Shown here: in pieces, positions 30,775-41,047 of the stretch
How positions within the stretch are numbered: position 1 is the first letter of the stretch
How the letters are laid out: every line of letters starts with the position of its first letter
DNA from: Prorocentrum cordatum
Taxonomy: Eukaryota > Sar > Dinophyceae > Prorocentrales > Prorocentraceae
Direction: 5' to 3'
Length of the DNA stretch: 64,000 nucleotides
Assembly: GCA_963575745.1 (NCBI GenBank)
Contig: CAUYUJ010014631.1
Location: 178,895 to 242,894, forward strand
Program-made: the position numbers and the translations under genes
The notes under the pieces: model-generated
The model's database searches: none
The model's input: only the letters and a program-made list of their open reading frames with translations
Told to the model about the DNA's origin: nothing

Positions 30775-32042
30775 GACGCGTTTCACGGGCGCTTGCCTGG
30801 GAAACATTCGGCGGCGCATTTCGAACCGGGTGGTGGGGCCACCACCCGACACTCGGCGCCGTCGATCAAAATCAGGGGGACCCCGCTCCCCCCCAAACCC
30901 CCCCCCCTCCCGAACCCCCCTCCCCGCCCTCCCTCCCAAGTGGGGGGGGGGTTCAACCCCCCCCCCCCCGGGGGGAAGGGGGGTTTCAAATCCCCCCCCC
31001 TCCTCGGCGCCGGCGCCCGCGCTGGCGGCGACCAGCAGCGTCGACGCTGGCACCGGCGACGGCGGGGACGCACCGACACCTACCACCACTACCACCACTC
31101 ACCATCACCACTACCACCACCACCACCGCCTCAACCCACCACCACCAACACCGACAGCACCACACACCACCACCACCACCACCACCACCACCACCACCAC
31201 CACAGCCACCACCATCACCACCACCACCACCCCCACAAAAACCCACCACCACACCACTACCACCACCACCACAATCTACCACACCACCACCAGCACCGCC
31301 ACAACCACCACCACCACCACTACCAGCAGCAATATAAGTAATCCACCGCCACCACTACAAACGTCCACACCACCACCACCACAACAAACGTCCACAAACC
31401 ACCGCCACCACCACAACCCACCACCACCACCACCACCACCACAAACCACCACCACACCACAACCACACCACCACAACCACCACCACCACAACTCACCATC
31501 ACCACCACGACTACAAACCCACCACCACTACCACCACCACCACAATCTACCAACAACACCACCACCACCGCCACAACCACCACCACTACCAGCAGCACAA
31601 CCCACCACCACCACCACAAACCACCACACCACCACCACCACCGCCGCCACCACCACTACAACCACCACCGCCGCCACCACCACCACCACCACCACAACCC
31701 ACCACCACAACCACCGTCGTCCTCGTCGACGCTCCCCGCCACCGCCGCCCGCCGCCGCAGGCGCCGGCGCCGGCCCAGAAATGGGAATCGACGTCCCCGT
31801 CGCCGTCGCCGCCGCCGACGCAAGCGTTGGCCCGAGGAGAGGGGCAGGGGAGGGGGGGGGGGTTCGAACCCCACCCCCCGTCACGGGAGGTGAGCGGGTG
31901 GGGGGGGGGTCGAAACCCCACCCTCCCCCTCCGTCGCTGGAGAGGGGGGGGGTTCGAACCCCCCTCCCCACCCTCTATCCAGGGGGCGGGGGGGCGTCCG
32001 GTTTCACCCCCCCTCCCCTCCAAGCGACCACAGAACGCGCTC
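30775..32042. mobile_element. 1.27-kb insertion in the aaggaatcc array, CAC-rich core with ggttcgaacc-like ends
   Basis: The interrupting block has a core of CAC/ACC triplets (31075-31715). It is flanked by GC-rich segments holding repeated short palindromes of the form ggggttcgaacccc (31857, 31905, 31950, and degenerate ones near 30950 and 30985). The array unit ctgactaagga is present on both sides. No frame is credible. Whether this is a transposable element or an expanded repeat is unknown. Confidence 0.5.
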
Positions 32043-32499
32043 TTTCTGACTAAGGAATCCCTGATAAGGAATACTTGGTAAGGAATCCTTCATAAAGATT
32101 CTTGGAGAACGCCTGACTAAGGATTCTTTGTTCCAGAACCCTTCAAGTAAGGAATATATGTAACATCGGATTCCTTAACTCCAGAATTCAATTGAAGAGT
32201 ATTGCCTCAGGAATCCTTGCCAAGGAATATTTACTCAAGGAATGTGTGCTAAGGAGTCGCTAAGGACTCCTTTGAAATGAGTCTCAACTAACGAGCGTGT
32301 ACCAAGGAATCTGAAATAAGAAATCCTTAATCAAGAATCTGCACCAAGGAAGCCTTTTACAAAGAAGTCTTTCGTAACGAACCCTTCATAACGAATCTTA
32401 ACCAGAGAAAGCCTCAACGGCCAGGCGTCCTCACCCTCGGATCAAGGAATCGCTGTGTACATTTGTTGTTGTTTGTTTTTTTGTGGTCTGGCATGCAGG

Positions 32500-33270
32500 T
32501 AACATCATTGTTTTCCAGGCTCAGAGAAAGTGCTACGAGGGAGGCCGCGGCGAACACTCGAGCCTGCAAAATCCAACAAAAACAAAGGCAACACAACAAA
32601 CAAGTGCTTCGTGGCTTCACAGATCAAGAAAATAAATCTCAAATCCGCAATGATTCCTTGCACCAAGGGCGCCAACTACTACGTATGTTTGTGTTTGGGG
32701 GGGAGGTGCGAAGTAGGCTCAGCGAGTAGTGCTGCGAGGGCGGCCGCGGCGAGCACTGGGGCCTGCAAAGCCCCAAAACATGCCACAGTGTTTCGTTGCA
32801 TCACAAACATGAGAAACCCAAACAAAACAAAATACACACTGCTTCCCTGCGCCAAGGGCGCCAACTACTGCGAATGCGTGGTTGTTTTGTGGCGCAGGCT
32901 CACAGACAAGTGCTGCGAGGGAGGCCGCGGCGAGCACTGGGGCCCGCCAGCAACAAACATGTTTCGTGGATTCGCAAACAAAAAAAGCAAACCAAACATA
33001 CTCAGCGATTCATTGCACCAAGGGCGCCAATCACTGCGTGCTATGTGTTGGTTTGCAGGCTCAGCGAGAAGTGCTGCGAGCCAGAATTTCTTCGTGGCTT
33101 CTCTAAAACAAATAACCAACAACAAAACATACACAGTGTTTCCTTGCATCAATGGCGCCAACTACTGCGTATGTTTTGGGTGTTGCAGGCCCAGAGGGAA
33201 GTGTTGCGAGGGAGACCGCGGCGAGCACTGGGGCCTGCAGAACCAAAGACACAACCAACCCAAACATACC
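32500..33270. repeat. tandem array of about four units of 130-200 bp
   Basis: The landmarks ccaagggcgccaactactgcg (32664, 32852, 33021, 33151), ggctcagcgagaagtgctgcg and gaggccgcggcgagcactgg (in part) recur in order in the same direction. AT-rich spacers (aacaaacaaaacat) separate them. Frames across it are repeat translations. Confidence 0.75.
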
Positions 33271-33289
33271 AAAGTTCGCTGATAAACGG

Positions 33290-33391
33290 TGAGGAGGAGA
33301 GGCAGGCCGAGAGCTCAACTGCCAATCCGATGCGCGCATCCCCCCCACCGAACTTCATGATCACCCAGATGGTGGTGCACGAGGTACGATA
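33290..33391 (-). CDS. weak candidate exon downstream of the PARN-like exon
   Basis: After a tag acceptor at 33392-33394 the minus strand reads YRTSCTTIWVIMKFGGGDAR then IGLAVELSACLSS. It lies downstream of the PARN-like exon on the same strand and could be a later exon. There is no motif and the acceptor is weak. Confidence 0.25.
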
Positions 33392-33649
33392 CTACGCACA
33401 CCCAGGATGTTGGTAGATATGCCTGGATTCAGGGCTCCCCAGGCGGGTAAAGTAATGAGCTCCAGTGAGAACTACTTAGACAGATGCCTACGTATCCGCG
33501 CGCTCGGCATGCTGAATAGGAGTGCAGAGCAAAACTCAACATGCGCGCGACCAAACAATGTTAGATGCTCGTTCTGGGGACCTTCCTGGAGCCACTCGCT
33601 CCACTCGTGCGTCGAAGCTGCGTCGAACGTCAGTCGATGTGGGTCGACC

Positions 33650-33745
33650 CTGAGTCGAACCTGAGTCGAACCTGAGTCGAACCTGAGTCGAACTTGAGTT
33701 GAACTTGAGTCGAACTTGAGTCGAACTTGAGTCGAACTGGGGTCG
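33650..33745 (+). repeat. 11-bp minisatellite, about nine units
   Basis: The unit cctgagtcgaa (later cttgagtcgaa) repeats head to tail. It lies immediately downstream of, or inside, the open frame of the PARN-like exon. There, on the minus strand, it translates as FDSSSTQVRL-type repeats. Confidence 0.95.
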
Positions 33746-33749
33746 AACA

Positions 33750-33990
33750 GATCCGTTAGGTGGGCTCCAGGAAGGTCCCCGAAACGAGCATCGAAACAAT
33801 GGGAAGAGTGGCCAAGGCTGCGCGCTTCTTCGATTCGTGCAGCTCCGGCCTCGCCGCCCAGGACAGCACGGAAGTACGCAAAGATCTGGCCGGTCACGAA
33901 TGCGTCGTAGCCGGCAGTGTGGAACTCGACCGACTTGCTGTATCTGTCGAACCCCTCCGGCAGGGAGAACGACCTGGGCGTCAGGCCCAG
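33750..33990 (-). CDS. exon of a PARN-like poly(A) deadenylase (DEDDh family)
   Basis: A strong acceptor (cctctctctgtcag) at 33991 opens a minus-strand frame reading LGLTPRSFSLPEGFDRYSKS then VEFHTAGYDAFVTGQIFAYF. H-x-AGYD-A-x-x-TG is the signature of the third exonuclease motif of poly(A)-specific ribonuclease and CAF1-type deadenylases, where His and Asp help bind the catalytic metals. The preceding EGF-x-Y-x-x-S also fits PARN. The enzyme shortens mRNA poly(A) tails. The 3' splice donor is not clear. The open frame continues into GAARIEEARSLGHSS and then into the 11-bp minisatellite, where it is unlikely to be coding. The first two catalytic motifs must lie in exons I could not identify. 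Confidence 0.7.
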
Positions 33991-34036
33991 CTGACAGAGA
34001 GAGGACACGGAGGGAAGACGGCACACAGTTACTCAC
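33991..34036 (-). other. 46-nt GT-AG intron of the PARN-like gene
   Basis: The donor GGATCG|GTGAGT and acceptor ctctctctgtcag are both near-consensus. At 46 nt it is among the smallest introns proposed here. Confidence 0.6.
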
Positions 34037-34056
34037 CGATCCTGGACGGGCCCAAC
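34037..34056 (-). CDS. 20-nt micro-exon of the PARN-like gene
   Basis: Bounded by the acceptor aatccttgccccag and the donor GGATCG|GTGAGT. It contributes WARPGS when joined in phase to LGLTPRS. An upstream exon in the matching phase (ending LPAS at 34253) is open back to about 34360, reading PARPVLGPGQRFPGRARR. The splice signals are good, but the micro-exon itself carries too little sequence to confirm. Confidence 0.4.
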
Positions 34057-34072
34057 CTGGGGCAAGGATTGT

Positions 34073-34252
34073 GTCGGGCGTGTCCCCCTACAGGGGGATT
34101 TTCGGCGAAAAAAAAAAAACACAAATACTCGCAAAAAGGCAAACAAATACACAAAACATAGTCCCCAGACTATTTTTGGACTGTTTCTGGACAATGTTTG
34201 GGGTATCGTTTGTTTTCCGTCGAAAATCCCCCTGTAGGGGGACAGGCCCGAC
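34073..34252. mobile_element. 180-bp MITE of the GTCGGGC family, apparently forming an intron
   Basis: Left end gtcgggcgtgtccccctaca with ggggattttcggcg; right end is its inverted copy (cgaaaatccccctgtagg, then gggacaggcccgac). The interior is A/T-rich. Read on the minus strand, the outermost GTCGGG of the right end coincides with a possible intron donor. The acceptor aatccttgccccag lies 16 bp beyond the left end. A second full copy is at 41997-42148 and a left end alone at 40094-40135. Confidence 0.8.
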
Positions 34253-34259
34253 TTGAGGC

Positions 34260-35430
34260 AGGGAGCGGTGCACACACCCTCCTGGCTCGGCCAGGGAAGC
34301 GCTGGCCTGGGCCCAGCACGGGCCTGGCCGGGAGCGGCGCCTGTACGCATCTCCTCGCCGGAGGGGGACAACCAGCCTCGAGCTCATCCCTATCCCTAAT
34401 GCGGGATGACGATTCATTAAAACATGGGGGGAACGATTTTTTGTTTTTTTGTTCAAAGCCTGCTATTTCTGCAGAATTCTCTGACTGGAGGAGAACGGTT
34501 TAAAACATAGTTCTCCAGCCCGCGGCCGGTTTTTTCTAATCGTCATCCCGGGCGCCGCCGCGTGAACACGATCCCCGGTCATTTATTAATCGTCATCCTC
34601 CATTAAGATGGGCGAGCAAAAAGCGAGGACAATCTTAGGGATAGGCCCTCAGAGACCAAGGGAATCCTTAAGAGCGGCATCGAGGTGAGGTGATGTCAAA
34701 CATAGGGATATGGATATGCTTCAAACTGGTAAGAGGGAGGGGTGGAGGAGTCAGCGTCTGGCGATCTGGCAGCTGCAGGGTCTAACCCAAGCGTGCACTC
34801 TCCACCCGCACATGCCGAGGTCTCCCCTCACTTGGTGCTGTCGCAGTGGTGCTGTCTCGTTACCACAGCTGCTACCATCGCCAGTCACAGCAGAGCCTGC
34901 AGCCAGATGCCCCAATAACGAGATAAGAGGTACGATCCGGCGATGCGGGCACACCAAGGATCGCAAATCGTCCGAGCGAGCGACGCGGAGAGTGCCGTGG
35001 CGAAGCCGAAAGACACAGCGCCGGGTCCCAAACATCCGCTGTCGTCGTGTGTCGTGGCACGGGCCCCTGTACCTCTCGACCCCATCCAGGGGACCGGCTT
35101 TCCATGCGGTCGTCCTCTGATGGCCCCAGGGCCGGAAACGGGCCTGCGAGAGTCAACACTTGAGATGCATCGGGTAAAGCCTGTGGGGCCATCAGGTTAA
35201 GCTTCCTGCTCCTTGCGCTAGACGCAAGGTTCAGCTTCCAATTTCAATTGTTGTGGTGCTACTTTCTGCTTCCTGAAGGTTGATACTGTCCACGAGAAGG
35301 GGGGAACCGGAGCCCACCCGCCCTAGCCACCACGCTTCACTCGCGTTGCCTGAATTCCTGGTGGGCCCTGGGAGATCTAAAGTACATCAGCTTGCGCCTC
35401 TGAACCAATGACGCCTCGTAGCTTACACCA
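34260..35430. other. stretch probably containing further exons of the PARN-like gene, none certain
   Basis: Minus-strand frames are open around 34750-35190, for example DDRMESRSPGWG and FGFATALSASLARTICDPWC in different frames, but none carries a PARN motif or has clear splice sites at both ends. Positions 34430-34620 are T-rich and contain a repeated atcgtcatcc motif. Confidence 0.35.
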
Positions 35431-35600
35431 AATGCGCGCCCCCAAGGCCAGAATCCTTGTTATACACGACGCCAGAATCGCCCTCCCGAGGCCACAATTC
35501 TCTTGTAAATCACAGCCAGGCTCGCGCTCCCGAGGCCAGAATCCCTAGCAAATTGCTCCAGGCTCATGCTCCCGAGTCGAACATCTTTTTTACTAACAGA
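35430..35600. repeat. about 45-bp repeat, first cluster
   Basis: Units of the form cgctcccgaggccagaatcc followed by ttgctccaggct-type sequence recur three to four times. A second cluster of the same unit is at 36715-36870. The 70-residue minus-strand frame here follows the repeat period and is not claimed as a gene. Confidence 0.75.
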
Positions 35601-35719
35601 TTCGCGTGACTCCAAATCCGCGCTCTCGACTGCAGAATCCTCAGAAAGATCAGTCTTTTGTTTTGGTCCCACACTCTCACTCGGCGGCGAATAGGACTGA
35701 TCCTACTTAAAACTGGCCC

Positions 35720-35990
35720 CTTATCGTCCTCGTCCTCATCCTCCTCCTCCTCTTCCTCTTCCTCCTTTTCCCCCTTCTCCTCCTACTCCTCCTCCTCTTT
35801 TTTCTCCTCGTCCTCCTCCTCCTCATGCTCCTCCTCCTCCTGCTCCTCCTCCTCGTCCTCCTCATCCTCGTCCTCCTTCTGCTCATCCTCCTGCTCCTCG
35901 TCCTCCTCGGCCCCACCCGCTCCTGCTTCTCCTCCTCCTCCTCGTCCTCCTCGTCCTCCTCCTGCCCCTCCTCGTCTCATTCCTCAGGAG
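35720..35990. repeat. TCC polypyrimidine tract
   Basis: TCC/CTC repeats with TCG and TCA interruptions, followed by an inverted-strand GGAAGAAGAG segment at 35986-36030. Confidence 0.9.
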
Positions 35991-36049
35991 GAAGAAGAGG
36001 AAGAGGAAGAGAGGGGGAACAGGAGGAGAGCTCCTCTTCCTGGCCGTGA

Positions 36050-36490
36050 TCGTTATCGTACTCGTAGTAGTCAACGTTGTCGTCGTCGTCGTCGTCGTCG
36101 TCGCGGCGAAGATTATGTTCCATCTATTGTTGGGCAAGCCGGGTTCTGTTTGGGGCTTCCTCCCAGGGAATAATCCATTGTGGGCGACCCTGCACGCGAG
36201 AGGATTTGTGAGCATCTTCTCATGAGGATTGCAATAAGAATCAGTGGTTGCTGGTGTAGTCGTGGTTGTACTCGTGATTGCAATCGTACTCGTAGTCGTG
36301 GGTGTAGTCGTAATCGTGGTCGTCGTCGTCGTCGTCGCGGCGGTGATTAGTTTCCCTCAATTGTTGGGCGGGCTTGGTAATGTTTGGGGTTTCTCCCTCC
36401 CAGGGAATACTCCAGTGTGGGCGACACAGCACGCGAGAGGATGTGTGAAAATCTTCTCATGAGTGATGCAATAGGAATCAGTGGTTGTGC
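36050..36490 (+). repeat. tandem duplication of a 235-bp segment
   Basis: 36050-36253 and 36285-36487 share, in order, a cgtactcgtag stretch, a GTC microsatellite, ttgttgggc, tttggggtttctcccagg-like sequence, tgtgggcgac, cacgcgagaggat and gaatcagtggttg. A third, truncated start follows at 36488-36600. Confidence 0.8.
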
Positions 36491-36714
36491 TTGCGATCGT
36501 AATTGTGGTCGTGGTCGTAATAATCATCGTAGTCATGATCGCAATCGCCATCATAATCCCAATCGTAGACGTAATCGTAATTGTAACCGTCATTTCGCGG
36601 CGGGTGCCACGGATAAACATTTTTGTTTCCGCTATTGGTGGGGCCCCAGTCCTTCATTAAGGCCGCTGACAAGATAGTGGGGGGGTCTGAAGACTTATCG
36701 AGGTGAAAGTGTGC

Positions 36715-36870
36715 AGCATGCGCGCTCCCGAATACATACTCCCTCCTCAATTACACCAGCTTCGCGCTCCCGCGGTCTGACTCCTGCGTGAATTGCGCAA
36801 GACTCTCGGTCCCGAGGCCAGAATCCTTTGTACGTTCCACCAGCTTCAAGCTCTGAGCAGATAACTGAAG
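36715..36870. repeat. about 45-bp repeat, second cluster
   Basis: gcgcgctcccgaatacatac, cttcgcgctcccgcggtctg and tctcggtcccgaggccagaa align with the units at 35430-35600. Confidence 0.7.
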
Positions 36871-37804
36871 CGTTCATCAACAACACTAACATCTCAATGT
36901 GCTTTGCTGGGTGCCAGTCGTCCTCGACTGCTGTTCCCACGAATTGTGGAAACAACTCCGAATGGTCCCATCATTGCTTTGACATCTACCGCCCAAATAG
37001 GTAGGGAGCAGGCGACAGAGGGCGAAACCCTTACGGATACAAATAATGTCTCCGATCTTCCGCGACGATAGGTCTGAGGACCTCGTCATCCCCCTCTTCG
37101 CCAGCAAGCGTGCCGTCGTGGACTCTGAGCGCAGGGCAGGTGAACGACCTCCTCGCCAGACTCGCCTCCAGTGGGAGGGCCGAGGCAGCCGACGGGCAGA
37201 ACCTCCCCTTCTCCTCCGGGTGCTGCTGCAGGTGCTCATCTCCAGAAACCTCTGGACTCCTACTCACTCCTCACTCCTCACTCCTCACTCCTCCTCCTTT
37301 TCTGACGTTGCGCGACCCCAGTGCGTCAACACGTGGCGTTCTTCTTCCTCCTCCTACTCCTCCTCGTCGCCCTCCTCCTCCACCTCACTCCACGTTGACG
37401 ATGACGATGGCAACAACGTTGAGACGGCAACGACGACTACGACCCCTCAATAAGTCACGCGCGCCACCTCCTTCTCTGCTCCCTCCCTGATCTCTACTCC
37501 CGCCCCCTCCGCTCGTCGCGGATCCCTGATTGAAGATCCCTGAACTCGAACCGGGCCCCCAGATGACGAAATGATAGAACCAGCGCAACTCCTTCGATGC
37601 TCCCCCTCCTCCTCCTCCTCTTCCTCCTCCTCCTCCTCCTCTGAATTAAGCCCCCGGGCCTCTCCAGCGTCAGAGCTTGACTGCAGCTTCGCACGGAAAC
37701 AATACGCAGCTCCTTGGAGCCGAACAGAAACATATAACAAATATCGAAAAGCCATCGAATCTCGACCTTCGATCCTCAACCGCCTCCGCTCTGCTGCCGG
37801 TTAC

Positions 37805-37851
37805 CTGCGGTGGCCCACCAAGGCCGCTCGGTGCTTTCGGGAGACCCGGGG
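37805..37851 (-). CDS. 47-nt exon, unknown protein
   Basis: Acceptor gtgggccgtcgcag at 37852-37854; donor CCGCAG|GTAACC beginning at 37804. Joined to the exon at 37959-38350 it keeps the frame open and gives PPKGF then PGSPESTERPWWATA. Both splice sites are good and the phases agree (2 in, 1 out). The next exon downstream could be near 37480-37570 (SFRHLGARFEFRDLQSGIRD), but its acceptor is in a purine tract and not convincing. Confidence 0.45.
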
Positions 37852-37958
37852 CTGCGACGGCCCACAAGCAGCTCTGGAACGAGGCGCAAGGCATCGCTTC
37901 GACTGCTCCGAGGGCATGGTTTTCGAAGGGGTTGTCTTTGGAGGCAGTCCATACTTAC

Positions 37959-38350
37959 AACCCCTTGGGAGGCATGGTCTCGGATACGCAGTCTATCGCC
38001 CCCGAGTTGGCCTGTGGGGTTGCGTCGACGTCGTTGTCCCTGCAGGGTATTCGAAAAATGTCGCGTTCGTTCTGCTGCCAGCCCTCAATGAAGTCATCAA
38101 CATAAGCTTCAACTTTCGGATGTCCTGAATGACTACGTCTTGCAAACTTGCCAACTCGGCCGCGTGGCCGAACCCGACAGCGGACTCCAAGAATCGCGCC
38201 CAAAGTGGAAGGACATGCTCCGCTGGTGCCAGTGGTGCGCCTTAGCCCAGTCTCCCGATGTCCCCAACGAGGTCCGAAGCCAAGCGATGACCGATCGACA
38301 AAATAACCGCAAGAGAAGGGCCCCGCGGATGAAGGCCTGGCTCCATGCAT
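37959..38350 (-). CDS. exon of an unknown protein ending at a consensus donor
   Basis: The minus-strand frame ends AAGGGGTT|GTAAGTATGG, an ideal donor at 37958. The last 60 residues (KVEAYVDDFIEGWQQNERDI, then CRDNDVDATPQANSGAIDCV) look genuine. The frame stays open to 38350, but residues further upstream are less convincing, and an acceptor tttgcaag near 38147 is possible. No family recognised. Confidence 0.5.
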
Positions 38351-38729
38351 TACGGGCTCCTGGACCTAATCAGGATCGCCGTGTGAATAGGACTGGTCCT
38401 AAACCCTCCTCAACCTCCTCCTCCCCTCCTCCTCCTCCGCCTCCCTCGTCTTTCTCTTCCTTCTCCTCCTCTTCAGAGAGGAAGAGAAATAGAGAGAGAG
38501 AGAGAAAAAACAAAAAAGGAGGGGGAGCGGGTGCCGCGGACCAAAAAATAGTTACCCCCTATTGCTGGGACCCCAGACCTCCAATAAGGCCGCTGGAACA
38601 TGATTTGTCCCCCCTATTTGGGAGGTGTTCAGATCTGTCAGGCTTGAAGCATTGTCAGGCTCGGGAGTCTGCAGACACTATGAAGTATGAGGATGATGGA
38701 TCCCCAGAAGTGGCCCTCCAAGGGGTACC

Positions 38730-39263
38730 ATGTGGAGACCCCCACCCCAAGATAAACACAAACTTGAGATTCTTCAATATACTGGACCCGCTGCTGAAAC
38801 TTGCCCTCGCCTATCCAATTTGCCACGCGTGGTTTCTCTCACACGCCTGTTCCAAAGGGCAAGCCGGGCAAGGCATATTGAGGATGAGCTGGGCAGGATC
38901 CTCCTTTCTGGGCCAATGGCGATCATCAATACATCTTGTGGTGTTACCTGCGACCCTGTCAACGGTGACTTGAGACGGCCTGACATTGTTAACCGATGGG
39001 ATCTGCAGCTGACCGATCCGATCCGATACTTGACACGTCCAAGCGCCGATCCGAGAAATCGGCGCGGACCTCGGAATGTGTATGTTGATGCCTCTGTTTG
39101 TTTCCCGACCCTTAAGGGAAAGGCCGAGTCGAGGCACTGGAAACTCAAGACTGGCTCAAAAAGTCGGTGCCCAGACCCCTCACGGGCTCCGAACGCACCA
39201 ATTGACCGAGCTGCGTCCAGCCGTGGCGACGACCAAGGCCGCACTGACGGCGTGCTTGGTTAA
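38730..39263 (+). CDS. doubtful 177-residue open frame
   Basis: An uninterrupted plus-strand frame in non-repetitive sequence, with segments such as RHIEDELGRILLSGPMAIIN. Third-position G/C is only about half, well below the other exons here. Two other frames across the same DNA are also open. I list it as the best frame in an otherwise unexplained 600 bp, not as a recognised gene. Confidence 0.2.
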   Translation: MWRPPPQDKHKLEILQYTGPAAETCPRLSNLPRVVSLTRLFQRASRARHIEDELGRILLSGPMAIINTSCGVTCDPVNGDLRRPDIVNRWDLQLTDPIRYLTRPSADPRNRRGPRNVYVDASVCFPTLKGKAESRHWKLKTGSKSRCPDPSRAPNAPIDRAASSRGDDQGRTDGVLG

Positions 39264-39689
39264 TGGTGCGGTTGGGAATGTTGTTTTTGCGACACCGAGC
39301 TCACGCAAAACATAATGTAGGAAATCACGACACACTGTTTTCCGGCATGTCAAATGTGCGGATGTATCGAACGACATCGGCACTGCGAATTGTGGGAAAA
39401 CACGGGCCACGCGCTCCTGCAATTGGTTTGGCCACGCACCACGCCCTCCTACAATTGGTTGACCTACTTCGCCGTTGTAACACACCGTCAGCGTGTCTAC
39501 GGGACGAGGGGCACCCCCGAAGGCCAACTACGGTCAAGGATGCGCGGCAGGGATGCGAGGACCTCGGACGCTCATGCCGAGGCTCCTCGGCCGGGGGCTG
39601 ACCATCGGACATTGGCGTAGGACGCACCGAGGATGACAGGAGAGGCAAGGACGCAATGCAATCTTTCACCCGGGGCCGTAGGCGACCCG

Positions 39690-39795
39690 AGGAGGAGGAG
39701 GAGGGGGAGGGGGGGGGGGAGAAGATGGAGGAGGAAGAGGAGGAGGAGTATGAGGAGGAGGAGGGAGGAGGAGGAGGAGGAGGAAGAGGAGGACG
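39690..39795. repeat. GGA tract flanked by short inverted repeats
   Basis: ggcgacccg lies at its left edge and cgggtcgcc at its right edge, enclosing GGA repeats, so the whole can be drawn as a stem with a purine loop. Confidence 0.75.
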
Positions 39796-39917
39796 GGTCG
39801 CCTAAGCCCTTCGGAGAAACCCTCCTGGGCACCCTTGGGGAATTGCTCATCCGTGCGCCGGTATCTCAAGCGTCCCTCCGCCAACTCTAGAAGAGGGAGG
39901 AACGGCATAGACATTAA

Positions 39918-40045
39918 CTTTTGGCGCTCCGCGCGGATTTCTTAGATCTGCGCTGGACCCCTCTCTCTGGCGCGCGGAACGCGCCAGGGGCGGCGCCGGG
40001 GGGAATCCAGCGCGGATCCAAGATATCCGCTCGGAGCGCCACAAG
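39918..40045. mobile_element. 128-bp fold-back element with about 40-bp inverted ends
   Basis: Left end acttttggcgctccgcgcgg then atttcttagatctgcgctgga; the right end (tccagcgcggatccaagata, tccgctcggagcgccacaagt) is its inverted copy with about five mismatches. The centre contains a smaller hairpin tggcgcgcggaacgcgcca. Confidence 0.8.
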
Positions 40046-40093
40046 TGTATGTTTATGCACTTTTTCTTTCTCGAGCCTTACGCGTAGCCTCAA

Positions 40094-40135
40094 GTCGGGC
40101 TCGTCCCCCTACAGGCTGATTTTGGACGAAAAACA
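40094..40135 (+). mobile_element. truncated end of a GTCGGGC-family MITE
   Basis: gtcgggctcgtccccctaca then ggctgattttggacgaaaa matches the left ends at 34073 and 41997. No matching right end follows within several hundred bases. Confidence 0.7.
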
Positions 40136-40404
40136 AAAGCTAAATTCAAAACAGTGTTTACTTTTTGAAACCATGAGCAACATCCGCACATTGTCCACAT
40201 ACTGCTCTCGTGTAAACGGACAAGCCGACACCCACCCTGCCTTACAGCGCCCATGTATGCATAGATTCGGCAGAGCCCGCGGATGGCCCCGAATGATATC
40301 CCGACGTCGCATTTCCATCGTCGGCAAGACTGGCAGGATGCACATGGCCGAACAAGCCACTTTGGCATCTGTATTGCTGGGTGGGTGTCGTAATCTTGCA
40401 CCCG

Positions 40405-40500
40405 AGACTTGAGCGTAGCCCATCCGCGCCTATGGTGATCAGCGACACGTCCTCCGCGTCGGGAGCCTCGCCGGTGCCGGCGGAGCGCGGCCTCGAGGAC
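40405..40500 (-). CDS. weak candidate exon
   Basis: The minus-strand frame EAPDAEDVSLITIGADGLRS has G/C-rich third positions and ordinary composition, with a possible donor (CTCAA|GTCTCG) near 40411. No partner exon was found. Confidence 0.25.
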
Positions 40501-40629
40501 ACCGCCCCTTCCGCGCAGCGGGGGGGCGGTGTGGCGGCAAGGGCGCGCGGAGGCTGCTCTCTTCCAAGGGCGTCGCATCCCCCCGGGAGGTGCCAGACAT
40601 CCAGCTGCTCCAGTGTTTTTGCTACGTGG

Positions 40630-40850
40630 GGTCCCTCCTCCTCCTCCTCCCTCCTCCTCCTCCTCCTCCTTCTCCTCCTTCTCCTCCTGCTCCTCCTCCT
40701 CCTGCTCCTCCTCCTCCTCCTCCCACTCCTCCTCCTCCCTCCTCCTCCTCCTCCTCCTCCTCCTCCTCCTCCTCCTCCTCCTCCTCCTCCTCCTCCTCCT
40801 CCTCCTCCTCCTCCTCCTCCTCCTCCTCCTCCTCCCCCTCCCCCTCCCTG
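40630..40850. repeat. TCC polypyrimidine tract
   Basis: Nearly perfect TCC repeats, the last 110 bp uninterrupted. Confidence 0.95.
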
Positions 40851-41047
40851 GATCTGAGCCCCTGAGGACCGACTTTCTCTTTCTGCTGTCCTGGATCGTC
40901 CTCCGCACGGCCGCGGGGCACGGCGAGGGCCCCATGGGCGGCCGAGGCCAGCCCGAGCCGCCCGCTCCGCGTGTCATTGTCCGGAGCGCCGGACCTCTGG
41001 GATGCCGTCGACGATATAGACGGGCGGAGCGGGGACCGACCGTCCCG

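Noticed and set aside
31855-31965. ggttcgaacc resembling a tRNA T-arm
   Set aside because: The flanks are C and G runs with no acceptor stem, D-arm or anticodon arm; the motif is a simple palindrome repeated several times.
32520-33290. Cys-containing repeats in the 32.5-33.3 kb array as a zinc-finger protein
   Set aside because: The cysteines fall in different frames in successive units and the spacing is not kept; the array is better read as a DNA repeat.
35460-35672. 70-residue minus-strand frame with ordinary-looking composition
   Set aside because: It coincides with a roughly 45-bp repeat that recurs at 36715-36870 with different frame and stops.
40083-40100. gcgtagcctcaag resembling a spliced leader with an internal deletion
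   Set aside because: It needs an eight-base gap and the ctcaag part also belongs to the end of the GTCGGGC MITE family, so chance is a sufficient explanation.
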